Origin: Larix sibirica
Lineage: Eukaryota; Streptophyta; Pinopsida; Pinales; Pinaceae
Length of the DNA stretch: 12,708 nucleotides
Direction: 5' to 3'
NCBI GenBank assembly: GCA_004151065.3
Contig: NWUY0300002806.1
Coordinates: 19,248-31,955 of the forward strand
Below, one piece after another: positions 1 through 7,769 of this stretch (within the stretch, counting starts at the first letter, position 1; the number at the start of each line of letters is the position of its first letter). Below the pieces are notes generated by a model that did not search any database, was not told the DNA's origin, and saw only the letters and a list, made by a program, of their open reading frames with translations. Position numbers and translations under genes: made by a program.

Positions 1-417
1 ATGCAGATTCCAGGGCACTATAAAATCTCTAACCTCAATTCGAGATAATGTGTTGGATTCGATGGGATGAGATTTGTTAGGAGTAGGGCCTTAAGGAATA
101 ACCCATTATCTAACATGAGCATAAAAATGATTTTGAAGAATTACAATAAAAGATTTGGACCAACCTGAACTTACAGAACTTATTGTGAACTCTGCCTTCT
201 AGTTTCCTGGTTTTCAAGCAAAGATTGTGTCTAGTTGCACCAGTAAACTGGTTTTCACAACATGACTCATTTTTCTCTTTACTATTTTTTTTTCCAGTTT
301 TTTAAAAGAAAAATACATCAAAAAATGAGGAAATGAGGATGATGGATATTTTGGGTTGCTTGTACAATTTTTATACGATAATGATCTGAAGATGAGAACT
401 GAAAGTTGGCTTCTTAG
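1..417. other. Non-coding flank, no gene recognised
   Basis: I see no supported gene or element boundary in this AT-rich stretch. A splice-acceptor-like pyrimidine run ending in CAG lies at about 283-293. Another acceptor-like ttctag, at about 196-203, is followed by a short open stretch. Neither can be tied to a protein. The small minus-strand open frame at 214-429 has no recognisable composition or motif and is treated as chance. Confidence 0.4.
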
Positions 418-483
418 ATTAAAGGACATGCTGAAAACTTTGAAGAAGATGGAACTTGTTCTCTTTGCTTCATAAGGAAAAAT
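418..483 (+). other. Weak exon-like island
   Basis: After an acceptor-like cttcttag the frame starting at 418 reads IKGHAENFEEDGTCSLC and then FIRKN. It stays open to a TGA at 499. The composition (charged residues and a CxxC) is more protein-like than the surroundings. The possible donor after 483 (gttgct) is poor. The reading phase does not join cleanly to the next island at 673, so this could be chance. No protein family is recognised. Confidence 0.18.
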
Positions 484-672
484 GTTGCTACCAAAAAATG
501 AACTAATAAATTATTACCCCGTTGAATGATAAAAAAACTAAATAAGATGCTGAATAATTTTTACAGATTACACTCATAATTAGCAAATCTTATCCAATCC
601 AAGAAATAACTAGCAGCAATGCACATGAATCCTATGCATTGTAGGTCTTGATAATGTTGTTCATTTGAAGAG

Positions 673-725
673 TATGGGATTTCTTCGATCAAATAGACCT
701 CGAGATTGATAAAGACCCTTATTTG
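673..725 (+). other. Possible exon, unidentified protein
   Basis: The + strand reads WDFFDQIDLEIDKDPYL here, a plausible acidic protein segment. It is followed by gtgtaagg, which offers donors at 726 or 728. Ending the exon at 725 leaves phase 0, which matches the only open phase of the better exon candidate at 931-1007. The acceptor side (aagag at 668-672) lacks a clear pyrimidine tract. The same frame has a TGA just upstream at 666, so an exon would have to start after that. No family is recognised. Confidence 0.25.
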
Positions 726-769
726 GTGTAAGGATCCAGGAAATATGTTGAAAAACACCCAATTACAAG

Positions 770-868
770 TTTTTTTCTTATAATATCATCAAATTACAAG
801 TTTTTCAGAAAACCTATAAATTCTGAAAAAAGAATTGTAAAGTCTGTTGAAAAACTTGTAAAGCCTGT
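770..868. repeat. Degenerate minisatellite patch 1 (aaaacttgtaaa units)
   Basis: Two neighbouring units, 824-847 and 848-868, share the form tgaaaaa-cttgtaaag-ctgt. Just before them, aattacaagttttt occurs at 761-774 and again at 792-805, which is the reverse complement of the same core. The unit core matches the patches at 1041-1110 and 4742-4812. Unit boundaries were set by eye. Confidence 0.5.
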
Positions 869-930
869 TGAAACTGAAACCCGTCTTTAATTGATTTGTT
901 CCCCTGGTGATGACAATGAATGTTTTTTAG

Positions 931-1007
931 GAAAATGAGGACATGAAGCTGGTCCAGGCCGAGGTAGAGAGAACCCATGTGTTTGTTTATGACTTGCACA
1001 ATCGCAG
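931..1007 (+). other. Candidate internal exon of an unidentified gene
   Basis: This is a 77-nt island of about 48% GC in DNA of roughly 30% GC. It is preceded by a good acceptor (tgttttttag) and followed by GT at 1008. Only one phase is open. It begins ENEDMKLVQAEVERTHVF and ends VYDLHNR with two bases left over; the other two phases hit stops quickly. The amphipathic, charged character and the splice flanks suggest a real exon of a host gene with long introns, or of a gene fragment. I do not recognise the protein. The next splice-flanked segment at 1532-1582 runs into TAA if joined in phase, so no gene model can be built from this window. Confidence 0.42.
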
Positions 1008-1040
1008 GTACCCAAAACTATCAAGTTTATGAGTTTCCTA

Positions 1041-1110
1041 GAAAACTTGTAAAAACATGAAAACTTGTAATAACCTAAAAACCTGTAAAAATATCAACAC
1101 AAATTGTAAT
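1041..1110. repeat. 18-bp minisatellite patch 2
   Basis: Three units begin at 1041, 1059 and 1077, an exact 18-base spacing: gaaaacttgtaaaaacat, gaaaacttgtaataacct and aaaaacctgtaaaaatat. A decayed fourth unit contains aaattgtaat. Just upstream, atcaagttt at about 1020-1028 resembles the inverted core seen before the other patches. Confidence 0.65.
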
Positions 1111-2291
1111 ATTCTGTTTGTCACCATGTGTAATCATCAAGAATCAGAATAAGAATTTGACATTACATACCTTAAAGAACATAATCATGGCTTCTAAAAG
1201 TTATAATGGAAAAAATATAAAATTTTAAAAAGGGAAGAGTCTTCTGAGCAGGATAACCAAAACCATTGTGCAAAATAAAACAATTCGTAGGCATAACATT
1301 GGATAGGTGGTAACATTTTCTGAGGCATTTACAAAGGGTTTTCATCATATAAATCAAAACAATACTAATGAATAGGCCAAGGCAGGGTAATAAAAAATGG
1401 ATTTCAGTTTTCAACATGTTTGATGTTTTTATGGTTGTGAGTTTTGCTAATGAGGCTTGTACATATGCAATGAACTCATACTACTGCTTTGGAAAAAATA
1501 TAAATACAAGGATTTCTTCTTGATTGTACAGTTTGTGTGACATACTATTCACACGCAATTCCTTCAAATAACATGCAGTTTGGTAAGATCAGTGAATACA
1601 CAGTCTCAAAATCCATTTTGTAATTGACATTTTCCTACTGGACCTCATACAATTGCAACAATAACTAATTATACTCAGGATGAATTGATAAAGGTACCGA
1701 TACAATATTTTAGCAGGGCATCAGATTGCATTTTCCCATTAGCTAATATGCAATTTTCACCTACCTTCTTGATACAAACCTTAATTTCCTACAATTGATT
1801 CTTTATATGTATGCGAATAAGGTATTTGGGCTGCTACATACCTATCCAGTCGATGAAAATAAAATGCATCTGCATATTTCCACTTATATGAACAATGAAA
1901 TCAGCCTTTCCATCATTCCAATTAAAATCAGATCTCACAGAAGTCTATTATGTCAATAAGCTTCCTTACAAATTATTAACATTCCATGTCTTATTTGGAA
2001 AGCACAAAAATACTGCTGCATTATACTAACTATGTGCAACATTTATTAAAATTTTATTTATTTACTAACCTACTTACTAGAAATAAGAATATCTCTTCAA
2101 GTATATGCATATTTCCAATGTAACCATCTACGGATCAGGATCTCCAAAATAATTGTATCCAACGCTGAAAAATATACATTAATAAATACTTGGATATGAA
2201 GGGCCAACTTCTCACATGATTTGGATGCCAAGAGTTGTTAAGGAATAGAAAAATTCTTTGGTCTAATGACTATTTGGAACCATATTTCAAT
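1111..2291. other. Non-coding AT-rich stretch
   Basis: I see no supported coding region, RNA gene or element end here. If the retrotransposon with its LTR at 2991-5041 were complete, its pol region and 3' LTR should lie to the left of its gag-like part, that is in this stretch and beyond. I could find neither pol motifs nor a second copy of the LTR end. A splice-flanked 51-nt open piece at 1532-1582 (acceptor gattgtacag, donor gtaaga) is noted but not accepted as an exon. Confidence 0.4.
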
Positions 2292-2690
2292 TTAGTATTT
2301 CTTTTGTTGGTAATCTTTGTTGATTGTCACACCAAGAAGTTCTTCTGAAATTTGTTCATCATTCTCTAGAATGCACAAAGGATATGTTGATAAACATGCC
2401 ATAAATTCTTCAATTTCTAGCTCAAATGGCTGCTCTTCTTCAAATGAAGACCATGGCTCTTGGATCTCTTCTAGGAACTAATAAGAACATCTAGAAGAAA
2501 ATTCCTCTTGCAATGCATGGATTTCCTGTTCTTTTCTTGCCTTTTGAGATGCATCTTCATCCTTGGTGACTATTCTGGAACTAGGACATGGACTTGAGAA
2601 GATCCTTGCGGGGATACATCCTCCTTTTCTCCATAAATGATTGAGCATCTTTAAGTTCTTTTTCTAGTTTAGAAACCCTATTCATAAATG
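2292..2690 (-). pseudogene. Broken gag-like frame of the large-LTR element
   Basis: Reading leftwards on the - strand, a lysine/glutamate-rich, coiled-coil-like segment (VDPFMNRVSKLEKELKDAQS, around 2690-2630) is followed by frame changes. A second open piece follows, RIVTKDEDASQKARKEQEIH (from about 2579). It then continues past one in-frame stop through an acidic part that includes FEEEQPFELEIEEFMAC and ends at TAA 2294-2292. Its place, about 290 bases inside the primer-binding site, is where a gag ORF is expected. I see no zinc knuckle and no protease or RT. Gag identity rests on position and composition rather than homology; it could instead be another ORF of a non-autonomous element. Confidence 0.5.
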
Positions 2691-2969
2691 GATCAACAAT
2701 TCAAGGAAAATGGATTAGTACTAAAAATGGGTACTCTTCTAATACTAAAAACAATGAAAACTTCAGAATTGAAATTTAATCTACTACTAAATCTACAAGC
2801 ATGACAAATATTTGGAATATATTCACCAATTGTGACAAAGCAATAATACTTTCCTTATTCAACCAATCGTGGTAGTGCAGGTTTTTAAATCTCATCTTAT
2901 TATCTGTTCCTCTTCCTTGTCATAATTTAAAAGCAACCTACCTACCTAGAATTCAGTCCCTTTAGCACC

Positions 2970-2987
2970 TCCTCGACAGTAGCGCCA
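2970..2987 (-). promoter_or_regulatory. Primer-binding site (tRNA-Asp type)
   Basis: Three bases inside the LTR end, the - strand reads TGGCGCTACTGTCGAGGA. By eye this matches the tRNA-Asp-type primer site common in plant Ty3/gypsy elements (TGGCGCCGTTGCCGGGGA) at 13 of 18 bases. The position directly after an LTR ending in CCCAACA is what fixes the element's orientation as minus. Confidence 0.7.
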
Positions 2988-4271
2988 AAATGTTGGGTTA
3001 AAATTATGTTACTTAATTTCTCCAACTATTTAATGTCAACCAGGGGCTCGCAGGCTTGTGAGGTGCAAGCACTGTATGTGTAGGACTGAAGCTAACTAGT
3101 TTTTCTAATTAAATCTGCAATCTCTGAATTAAATTCAAATTCAAATCTACAAAATTTAAGAGTTCTTGAAACTAATAATCCTTTTCAGATTCCTTCATAT
3201 GCATTTTATTCTCCGGAGTATTTATCAACAACATTGTAGTGAATTGAATTCACTTATTGGCACAATACTCCTAAAGATACGAATGGGATTCTATTGGATT
3301 TGATTAATTTATGATAGATCTTAAAGTTTCCAAACCACACCAAAGTCATGAACTACATTAATCAAACCAAACATGTACATGAAAGATAAAAATAGAAGAA
3401 CTTTTTCAAAATGGAACATATCCAAGCATATGTAATCTACAGTTGAAATAGACATATAGGAAAATGAAATAATATACGAAAGAAATTCTCCCTTCATAAA
3501 ATAAAGAGTCCAAGGTATAAAAGATAACAATTTACTCAAGGATATACATGTAAAGGTGCTGAAACAGAGTATGTTTACAAATAATCTTACTATGAAAATA
3601 TAAAACGTATGTAAGCACATGGGAATGGGATTAATGATTAAGATGATATATCCTACTATAAAATATTGACAATTAGTAGAAAGACGAGACTTCAATTGTG
3701 AAAATAGATTTATGATGAAGCATAGTATGTGTGTATTAGTTATTGAAATATAACAACAACATGCATGCATACGAACGTGGTTTATATATGTTGTTGTATT
3801 GCAGAAACAAAGGCACACATATCACTTTATTCCAAAATTAAATTAGATACGTTTATGCAGAAAATAAACAGTGAAACTAAAGGTAAAATATAAGTGGAAC
3901 AAATGAGTGTATTATAGCCAAAGATGAAAACTATAAAAATTCGTGGTGAGAGAGTTCAGTTCTAGAAATTAACCACTTTCCTGTAGCAAACAACAATCTG
4001 CAAGGTAAAATTAATTGAAACACATTTAATTCAAAAACCAAATACATTAACCTATACACACAATAAACACGGAATAAATGAAATGAATATTAAGTAGCAT
4101 ATTATCATACTTGAGGGGCCCACTCAAACTGGTAATAGCCACCAGGGAGATGTAAAACTTAAATGATCTTCACAAACCAACAACTGTCAAATCTTCATTG
4201 AAATCATAATGGTGTTTTACAAACCAGCTTTCCTAGATCTCTTATACAAAAAATGGAATCCCCCCATACCT

Positions 4272-4285
4272 CATCCTCGAGGATG
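4272..4285. repeat. Perfect 14-bp palindrome next to LTR TATA box
   Basis: CATCCTCGAGGATG is its own reverse complement. It lies immediately downstream (- strand sense) of the TATA-like box, at or just before the expected transcription start of the LTR. It could be a protein-binding site or the base of a small hairpin; no function is shown. Confidence 0.5.
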
Positions 4286-4286
4286 T

Positions 4287-4298
4287 ATTTATATATAT
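4287..4298 (-). promoter_or_regulatory. LTR TATA box (putative)
   Basis: The - strand reads TATATATAAATA inside the LTR. A start site would be expected some 25-30 bases further on, around 4255-4262. The LTR structure gives the context for this otherwise weak signal. Confidence 0.45.
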
Positions 4299-4345
4299 AA
4301 AACTCAATGGGGATAGTAAGATCGAATTCCCCACACTCAGAAAAT

Positions 4346-4373
4346 CGGATTTGCCAATTTTAGGCAAAATCCG
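4346..4373. repeat. Imperfect hairpin in LTR U3
   Basis: The arms cggatttgcc and ggcaaaatccg pair with one bulged A around a 7-base loop (aatttta). It lies upstream of the TATA box in the - strand sense, in presumed U3. Role unknown. Confidence 0.4.
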
Positions 4374-4730
4374 CCAAATCTACGTTTTTGTGTCATTTGG
4401 GAATATTGGCCTTAAAGAGCCCCACACCAAGGCATATTTTGCGAAACCGTCCAACACTATCACAATTTGTTGGTTTTTGAGAAAAACCCATGTTTCAAAA
4501 TCTTTAGATTTGCCTCCATCAGCACGCAAATCAAGGCACAATATGGTTGTCTCGAAAAACTGCTGCTAAAAATATGGGTTTGAATATAACTTTGAATAAC
4601 TCTTGGAGCTTGGCACCTGTGATATGGGTGTGATCCAATGAACATAGAACCATGCTAGAGACATATTTTACCAAATCCAAGTGACGGATTTTCATTTGGC
4701 ACCCCGCAACTATCTCAAACCACTCCAACT

Positions 4731-4751
4731 ACAAGTTTTTGGAAAACTTGT
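4731..4751. repeat. 9-bp inverted repeat heading the minisatellite
   Basis: acaagtttt and aaaacttgt are perfect inverse complements around the loop tgg. The right arm is the core of the first minisatellite unit, so the palindrome is part of that repeat block. Confidence 0.55.
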
Positions 4752-4812
4752 AAACACTAGGAAAAATTATAAACATTGGGAAAAACTTGTAAACATTGAG
4801 AAAAACTTGTGA
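4742..4812. repeat. 19-20 bp minisatellite patch 3, inside the LTR
   Basis: Units begin at 4742, 4761, 4780 and 4800, spacings of 19, 19 and 20: gaaaacttgtaaacactag, gaaaaattataaacattgg, gaaaaacttgtaaacattga, then a partial unit. The core gaaaacttgtaaa is the same as at 1041-1110. The block sits about 230-300 bp from the LTR outer edge. Confidence 0.65.
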
Positions 4813-5041
4813 TTAGTTGTCTTTGATAAAATACAAAGTACAATCATCTTTAATTTATTAAAAATGAAGGAAAACAACCATGAACTAACCACTGGAGTAT
4901 AAAAGGGTGTAGAATGGCAATTTATGAGATATTGTGACAAGTGGAGTGATAAGGGAATGGAAAACAAAGTAATAATGATAAAATGAATATCTACAAGTGA
5001 TGATGACGGTGACATGATGGTGAAAAATTGGTGGCCCAACA

Positions 5042-5530
5042 TGGATGAAGTACTTTGGAAGGATGAATCTAAATAGATTAGAACAATTAAATTGGGAAGG
5101 AAAAGGATCTCATATCTAGAAATTGTGTAAGGCAGCTATTAATCTCATCTCAGACATCCTAGGATGGAATCCAAGCAATGGAAAAAAGTTAAATATCTAG
5201 GAAGAAAAAATCATGGTATTTGATCCCCTTGGAGAGAAACAAGATCTTCAAGCTTTACGACAATGGACCCAAAGGAAAGGCATTACTTGACGCTTTGATA
5301 TATCTGTTTGGAATTTGCATTCATACCTTTGGAAATATTGGAAATTAGAGAATACCCCCCCTCAAATTGAAGGACAAAAAAATATTTTTTTCTCTCTTTT
5401 AAAAGGAAAATCTCCCATCTTGGTCACTCAGAGAGACTCCAAAATTTGGACTACTTCCCAACATCAAGAGTACAGTGTAAAGGTTGGGAATGAAAAGTTG
5501 TTGTAGGAATTTTGTCTTCCTTCTAATTAA
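5042..5530 (+). pseudogene. LINE ORF2, region between RT and zf-RVT
   Basis: One frame runs from 5042 (KYFGRMNLNRLEQLNWEGKG) through NGKKLNI, EEKIMVFDPLGEKQDL and QWTQRKGIT, interrupted by stops within otherwise sensible sequence (for example TAG in place of an aromatic codon after LNI). It then enters a clean stretch at 5315-5503 with LHSYLWKYWKLENTPP. The last part, DSKIWTTSQHQEYSVKVG (about 5437-5490), matches the linker that precedes zf-RVT in plant LINE polyproteins. The RT catalytic motifs themselves would lie upstream, on the far side of the inserted LTR element, and are absent here. Confidence 0.8.
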
Positions 5531-5800
5531 CCATTATGGAAAAACATTTGGAAATTTGATGGAATCGCAAAAATCAACATCTTTGGTTGGATGTTAGCAC
5601 ATGGTAAAGTTTTAACAAAAAAACCTTGTCAAAAGGGCCATCCAAGCCCCCTCTTGGTGTGTGTTATGTAGAAATGTTGGGGAATCTATTGAACATATTT
5701 TCCACGATTGTACTTTCTCCCTAGCTGTTTGGTGCCATGCTCTAGGGGAAATCATCCAAATCGAAGAAATATTGTTGACTTAGGAGGATACGTTCACCTG
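5531..5800 (+). pseudogene. LINE ORF2, zf-RVT zinc-binding domain
   Basis: The frame reads PLWKNIWKFDGIAKINIFGW, then MLAHGKVLT. After a slip in a run of A at about 5617-5623 it continues RAIQAPSWCVLCRNVGES and IEHIFHDCTFSLAVWCHAL. The CxxC and HIFHDC pattern gives the metal ligands of the zf-RVT family, which follows the RT domain in plant LINEs. The frameshift and a later TAG (about 5780) disable it. Confidence 0.85.
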
Positions 5801-6177
5801 GTGGAGGCATAGTAATTTTCTCCCTCTCCATTTAAGTTCTATTCTCTCCTGCTTCTAGACAGTTCTTCCAAAATACCTATGTTGGCATATTTGGATAGCC
5901 AAAAACAATGTTGTATTCAAGCAATACAACCCCTCCCCATCGATGGTTTCAAACAAAGAAATTCTTCTTGAGTCATTGATTCCTTAAATGCAAAAGGATT
6001 TAAACCAAAGGTGCTAGTTGATCTCATAGATTTAGAAAATTCATGGTTGAATGGAATCAAAGCCATTCATGGAAATCCAAATATCCTCTTTAGACCAATG
6101 CTCAAACACAAAAACTGTCTTAGATTGGAAAGACTTGAATTCAAATATGGATGCAGGATCAAGGCGACTGCTTCTTG
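5801..6177 (+). pseudogene. LINE ORF2, spacer between zf-RVT and RNase H
   Basis: The same frame continues after zf-RVT with FTWWRHSNFLPLHLSSILS, LPKYLCWHIWIAKNNVVFKQ and SMVSNKEILLESLIP. WHIWIAKNNVVFKQ is the usual segment of plant LINE proteins after the zinc knuckle. Several stops cluster at 5986-6050, where decay is heaviest. The sequence becomes sensible again (TVLDWKDLNSNMDAGS) before the RNase H motif. Confidence 0.72.
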
Positions 6178-6609
6178 TTCTTTGACGGGCCTCAAAGGGG
6201 AACCCAAGGGAGGCAGGAGTAGGAAGAGTTTTCATGAACATTGATGAAAAAATAAGAAAGGTATGCATGGGGTATGGGGTGTTCCACAAAAAATGAAGTC
6301 GATCTATGGGATCTATGGCAGGGGCCCCGACTCTTGATGCATTTGAATATCAGAAAAATAACTATTGTGGGAGACTCACTAATTGTTGTTTGCTAGTTTC
6401 AAGGGAGACATAATGAAAGTTCTTATGGGAATTCTCTTTGCAGACATATAATGGAGCTTCTAAAACAACTGGAATTCTATTCCTTCTTTCATTTTTTGAG
6501 AGGTCTTAATGCAAACGAGGATTGAATGACCAATCTTATTGGTGTTCGTCTAGCCTAAGGAACATTGGAACTAAATGGTAATATAATGGCCACAATAATT
6601 CCTCCATGA
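6178..6609 (+). pseudogene. LINE ORF2, C-terminal RNase H domain
   Basis: An RNase H would remove RNA from the RNA-DNA hybrid during target-primed reverse transcription. The sequence FFDG (6178-6189), a one-base slip, then SKGNP...EAGVGRVF gives the first catalytic Asp. NEV, in another frame near 6291-6299, gives the Glu. NIRKITIVGDSLIVV (GDS at 6370-6378) gives the second Asp. GLNANED, at about 6505-6525, gives the region of the last acid. The domain ends GTLELNGNIMATIIPP with tandem stops TGA-TAA at 6607-6612. Internal TAG, TGA and TAA codons show decay. Length and motif order are those of a complete domain. Confidence 0.85.
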
Positions 6610-7414
6610 TAATTTACGTGATTCACTCTACATACCCTCGCAAACTATATAGTCTTCTCCCAGTTCGCGGGGTTACCATACATTTTTCTTCTATTGATGA
6701 TCGATGGAAAACTATTATGGATAAATGGCATGTTTGGAAAAGGAGTTTTGGTTATTTTAGGTTCCTTCATTTTTTGGTTTTATTTGCTGCATTAATTCTC
6801 TCTTCACTTTAGATGACTTTTAGAGTTTGCCCTCTTCTAGTTCGGGGTTCTTATTTGGAACATTTTGACAGTGCGTCTGTGGGATTTAAGGCATAATACC
6901 AATATGGTTCCAAGCATCCAATGGCGAATTGGGATCACAACAACTTGGCTCGAATCTGGATATTGTCAAAATATATTGTACAATTTATTTATGTTACTCC
7001 TAGTCCTATAGTGTTGTGTCTCTTATCGCAATCCGGGTTGGATTTTTATTTTTCTAAGGACCAGGGAGAAAATTATTTGGACAACAACATTCATATCTAG
7101 ATGATGAAAATAGGGGAACAATAAATAGACCTTGTGGAATATATGTTGGAAATTGTGCACCAGGATCATTGCATAATGATGAAATGAAGACTGGAGTGGG
7201 ACGAGATTCGATCGAACTCAATGGAAATTTCCTTGGTTGTGTTAGCTCCAGCTGCTGGTCTTGGGGAAAGTAAGTTGGTTTAGAAGGAAGAAGAGGAGGA
7301 TTCTATTTCCTTCAATTCCCAGCACAACTCTATCTAGTCTCAAGTCAGGATGATAGTGACATGCACAAGGACAATCCAACATTGCATCCCAATAATTCAA
7401 AGGAAATATTATGA
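6606..7414 (+). pseudogene. Decayed extra ORF downstream of LINE RNase H
   Basis: An ATG at 6606 overlaps the ORF2 stop as ATGA. Its frame reads MIIYVIHSTYPRKLYSLL..., DDRWKTIMDKWHVWKRSF, and a hydrophobic stretch (FRFLHFLVLFAALILSSL) up to TAG at 6810. The same frame continues with sensible sequence and only a few stops (6894, 7098, 7122, 7185, 7281, 7335): ANWDHNNLARIWILSKYIVQ, IDLVEYMLEIVHQDHCIMMK, MEISLVVLAPAAGLGESKLV, EEEEDSISFNSQHNSI. After a frameshift an acidic tail, QDDSDMHKDNPTLHPNNSKE, ends at TGA 7412-7414. Seven stops in about 245 codons is far fewer than chance in such AT-rich DNA. No known domain is recognised. It may be a third LINE ORF, a captured host fragment, or older unrelated coding sequence. 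Confidence 0.5.
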
Positions 7415-7680
7415 CTTGCCCAGTTTCTTCTTCAATTTTCTATGCTTTGCAAAGTCATAAAATTCTTGGCATATTTTATAGAGAATATAGCTGCAATTTG
7501 TTTTGTTTTGGATTCTTCCTTTGTCTAAAAGTTGGAGGACTATACTGGTTTTTATTTCCATCTTTAGTGAAGGCATGTCTAGAATTCATTTTTCTTTTTA
7601 AGGAGTCGAGCTTGAAATCAATAGGTTTTATTTTTAATTTAAAATATTTCTAGACAATATTTTAAAATAAATAAATAAAC
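7415..7680 (+). other. LINE 3' region and A-rich tail
   Basis: A non-coding stretch follows the last decayed ORF and ends in aaaataaataaataaa at 7664-7679, a plausible eroded poly(A) tail marking the LINE 3' end. The short open frame at 7411-7653 is T-rich with no protein-like signal. Confidence 0.45.
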
Positions 7681-7769
7681 TAGTATAGATCCCTCTTAAT
7701 CCTTATATATTTGCACTTTAATTTTCTTTCGATCCCTTAAGTGATAAATACATCCATCCTTTAAAAAAT

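Larger units (their letters stand above)
2292..5041 (-). mobile_element. LTR retrotransposon, 5' part (large LTR, no pol seen)
   Basis: On the - strand the order is 5' LTR (5041-2991), primer-binding site (2987-2970), untranslated leader, then a decayed gag-like frame. The left limit is where recognisable coding sequence stops; the true end is not found. The right edge at 5041/5042 falls inside a LINE reading frame that is open from the first base after the LTR, so the element inserted into the LINE. The first five flanking bases, TGGAT (5042-5046), would be one target-site duplicate; the other copy is not visible. With an LTR over 2 kb and no pol found, a non-autonomous LARD-like element or a truncated gypsy element are both possible. 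Confidence 0.68.
2991..5041 (-). repeat. Long terminal repeat, 2051 bp
   Basis: The + strand begins TGTTGGG at 2991 and ends CCCAACA at 5041, a perfect 7-bp terminal inverted repeat with canonical TG/CA ends. A primer-binding site lies against the left edge. A LINE frame is cut at the right edge. The LTR contains a TATA-like box at 4287-4298, a perfect 14-bp palindrome just downstream of it, a hairpin in the presumed U3 at 4346-4373, and a minisatellite at 4742-4812. By the TATA position, U3 would be about 740 bp and R-U5 about 1.27 kb. The second LTR is not in the window as far as I can see. The 165-codon hydrophobic open frame at 3321-3818 inside it looks like chance in AT-rich DNA. Confidence 0.75.
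5042..7680 (+). mobile_element. LINE (plant L1-type, with RNase H), truncated by LTR insertion
   Basis: In order on the + strand: end of the reverse-transcriptase polyprotein, zf-RVT zinc-knuckle domain, RNase H, a further decayed open frame, a short 3' region and an A-rich tail (aaaataaataaataaa, 7664-7679). The left end is not a natural 5' truncation: the coding frame is open from base 5042, exactly at the outer edge of the neighbouring LTR. The reading frame carries several stops and at least three frameshifts, so the copy is old and dead. The 3' boundary is taken from the A-rich run. Confidence 0.82.

Noticed and set aside
1532-1582. 51-nt segment with good acceptor (gattgtacag) and donor (gtaaga), possible exon
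   Set aside because: If joined to the 931-1007 candidate in phase it reads 12 codons and then TAA at 1569-1571. The only fully open phase does not fit. A terminal exon cannot be excluded, but support is too thin.
3321-3818. 165-codon open frame on the - strand inside the LTR
   Set aside because: It is rich in Phe, Ile, Cys and Tyr as expected from AT-rich DNA read by chance, has no recognisable domain, and lies in an LTR.
4351-4569. 72-codon + strand open frame in the LTR
   Set aside because: No domain, no codon or splice support, and it overlaps the hairpin and U3 region.
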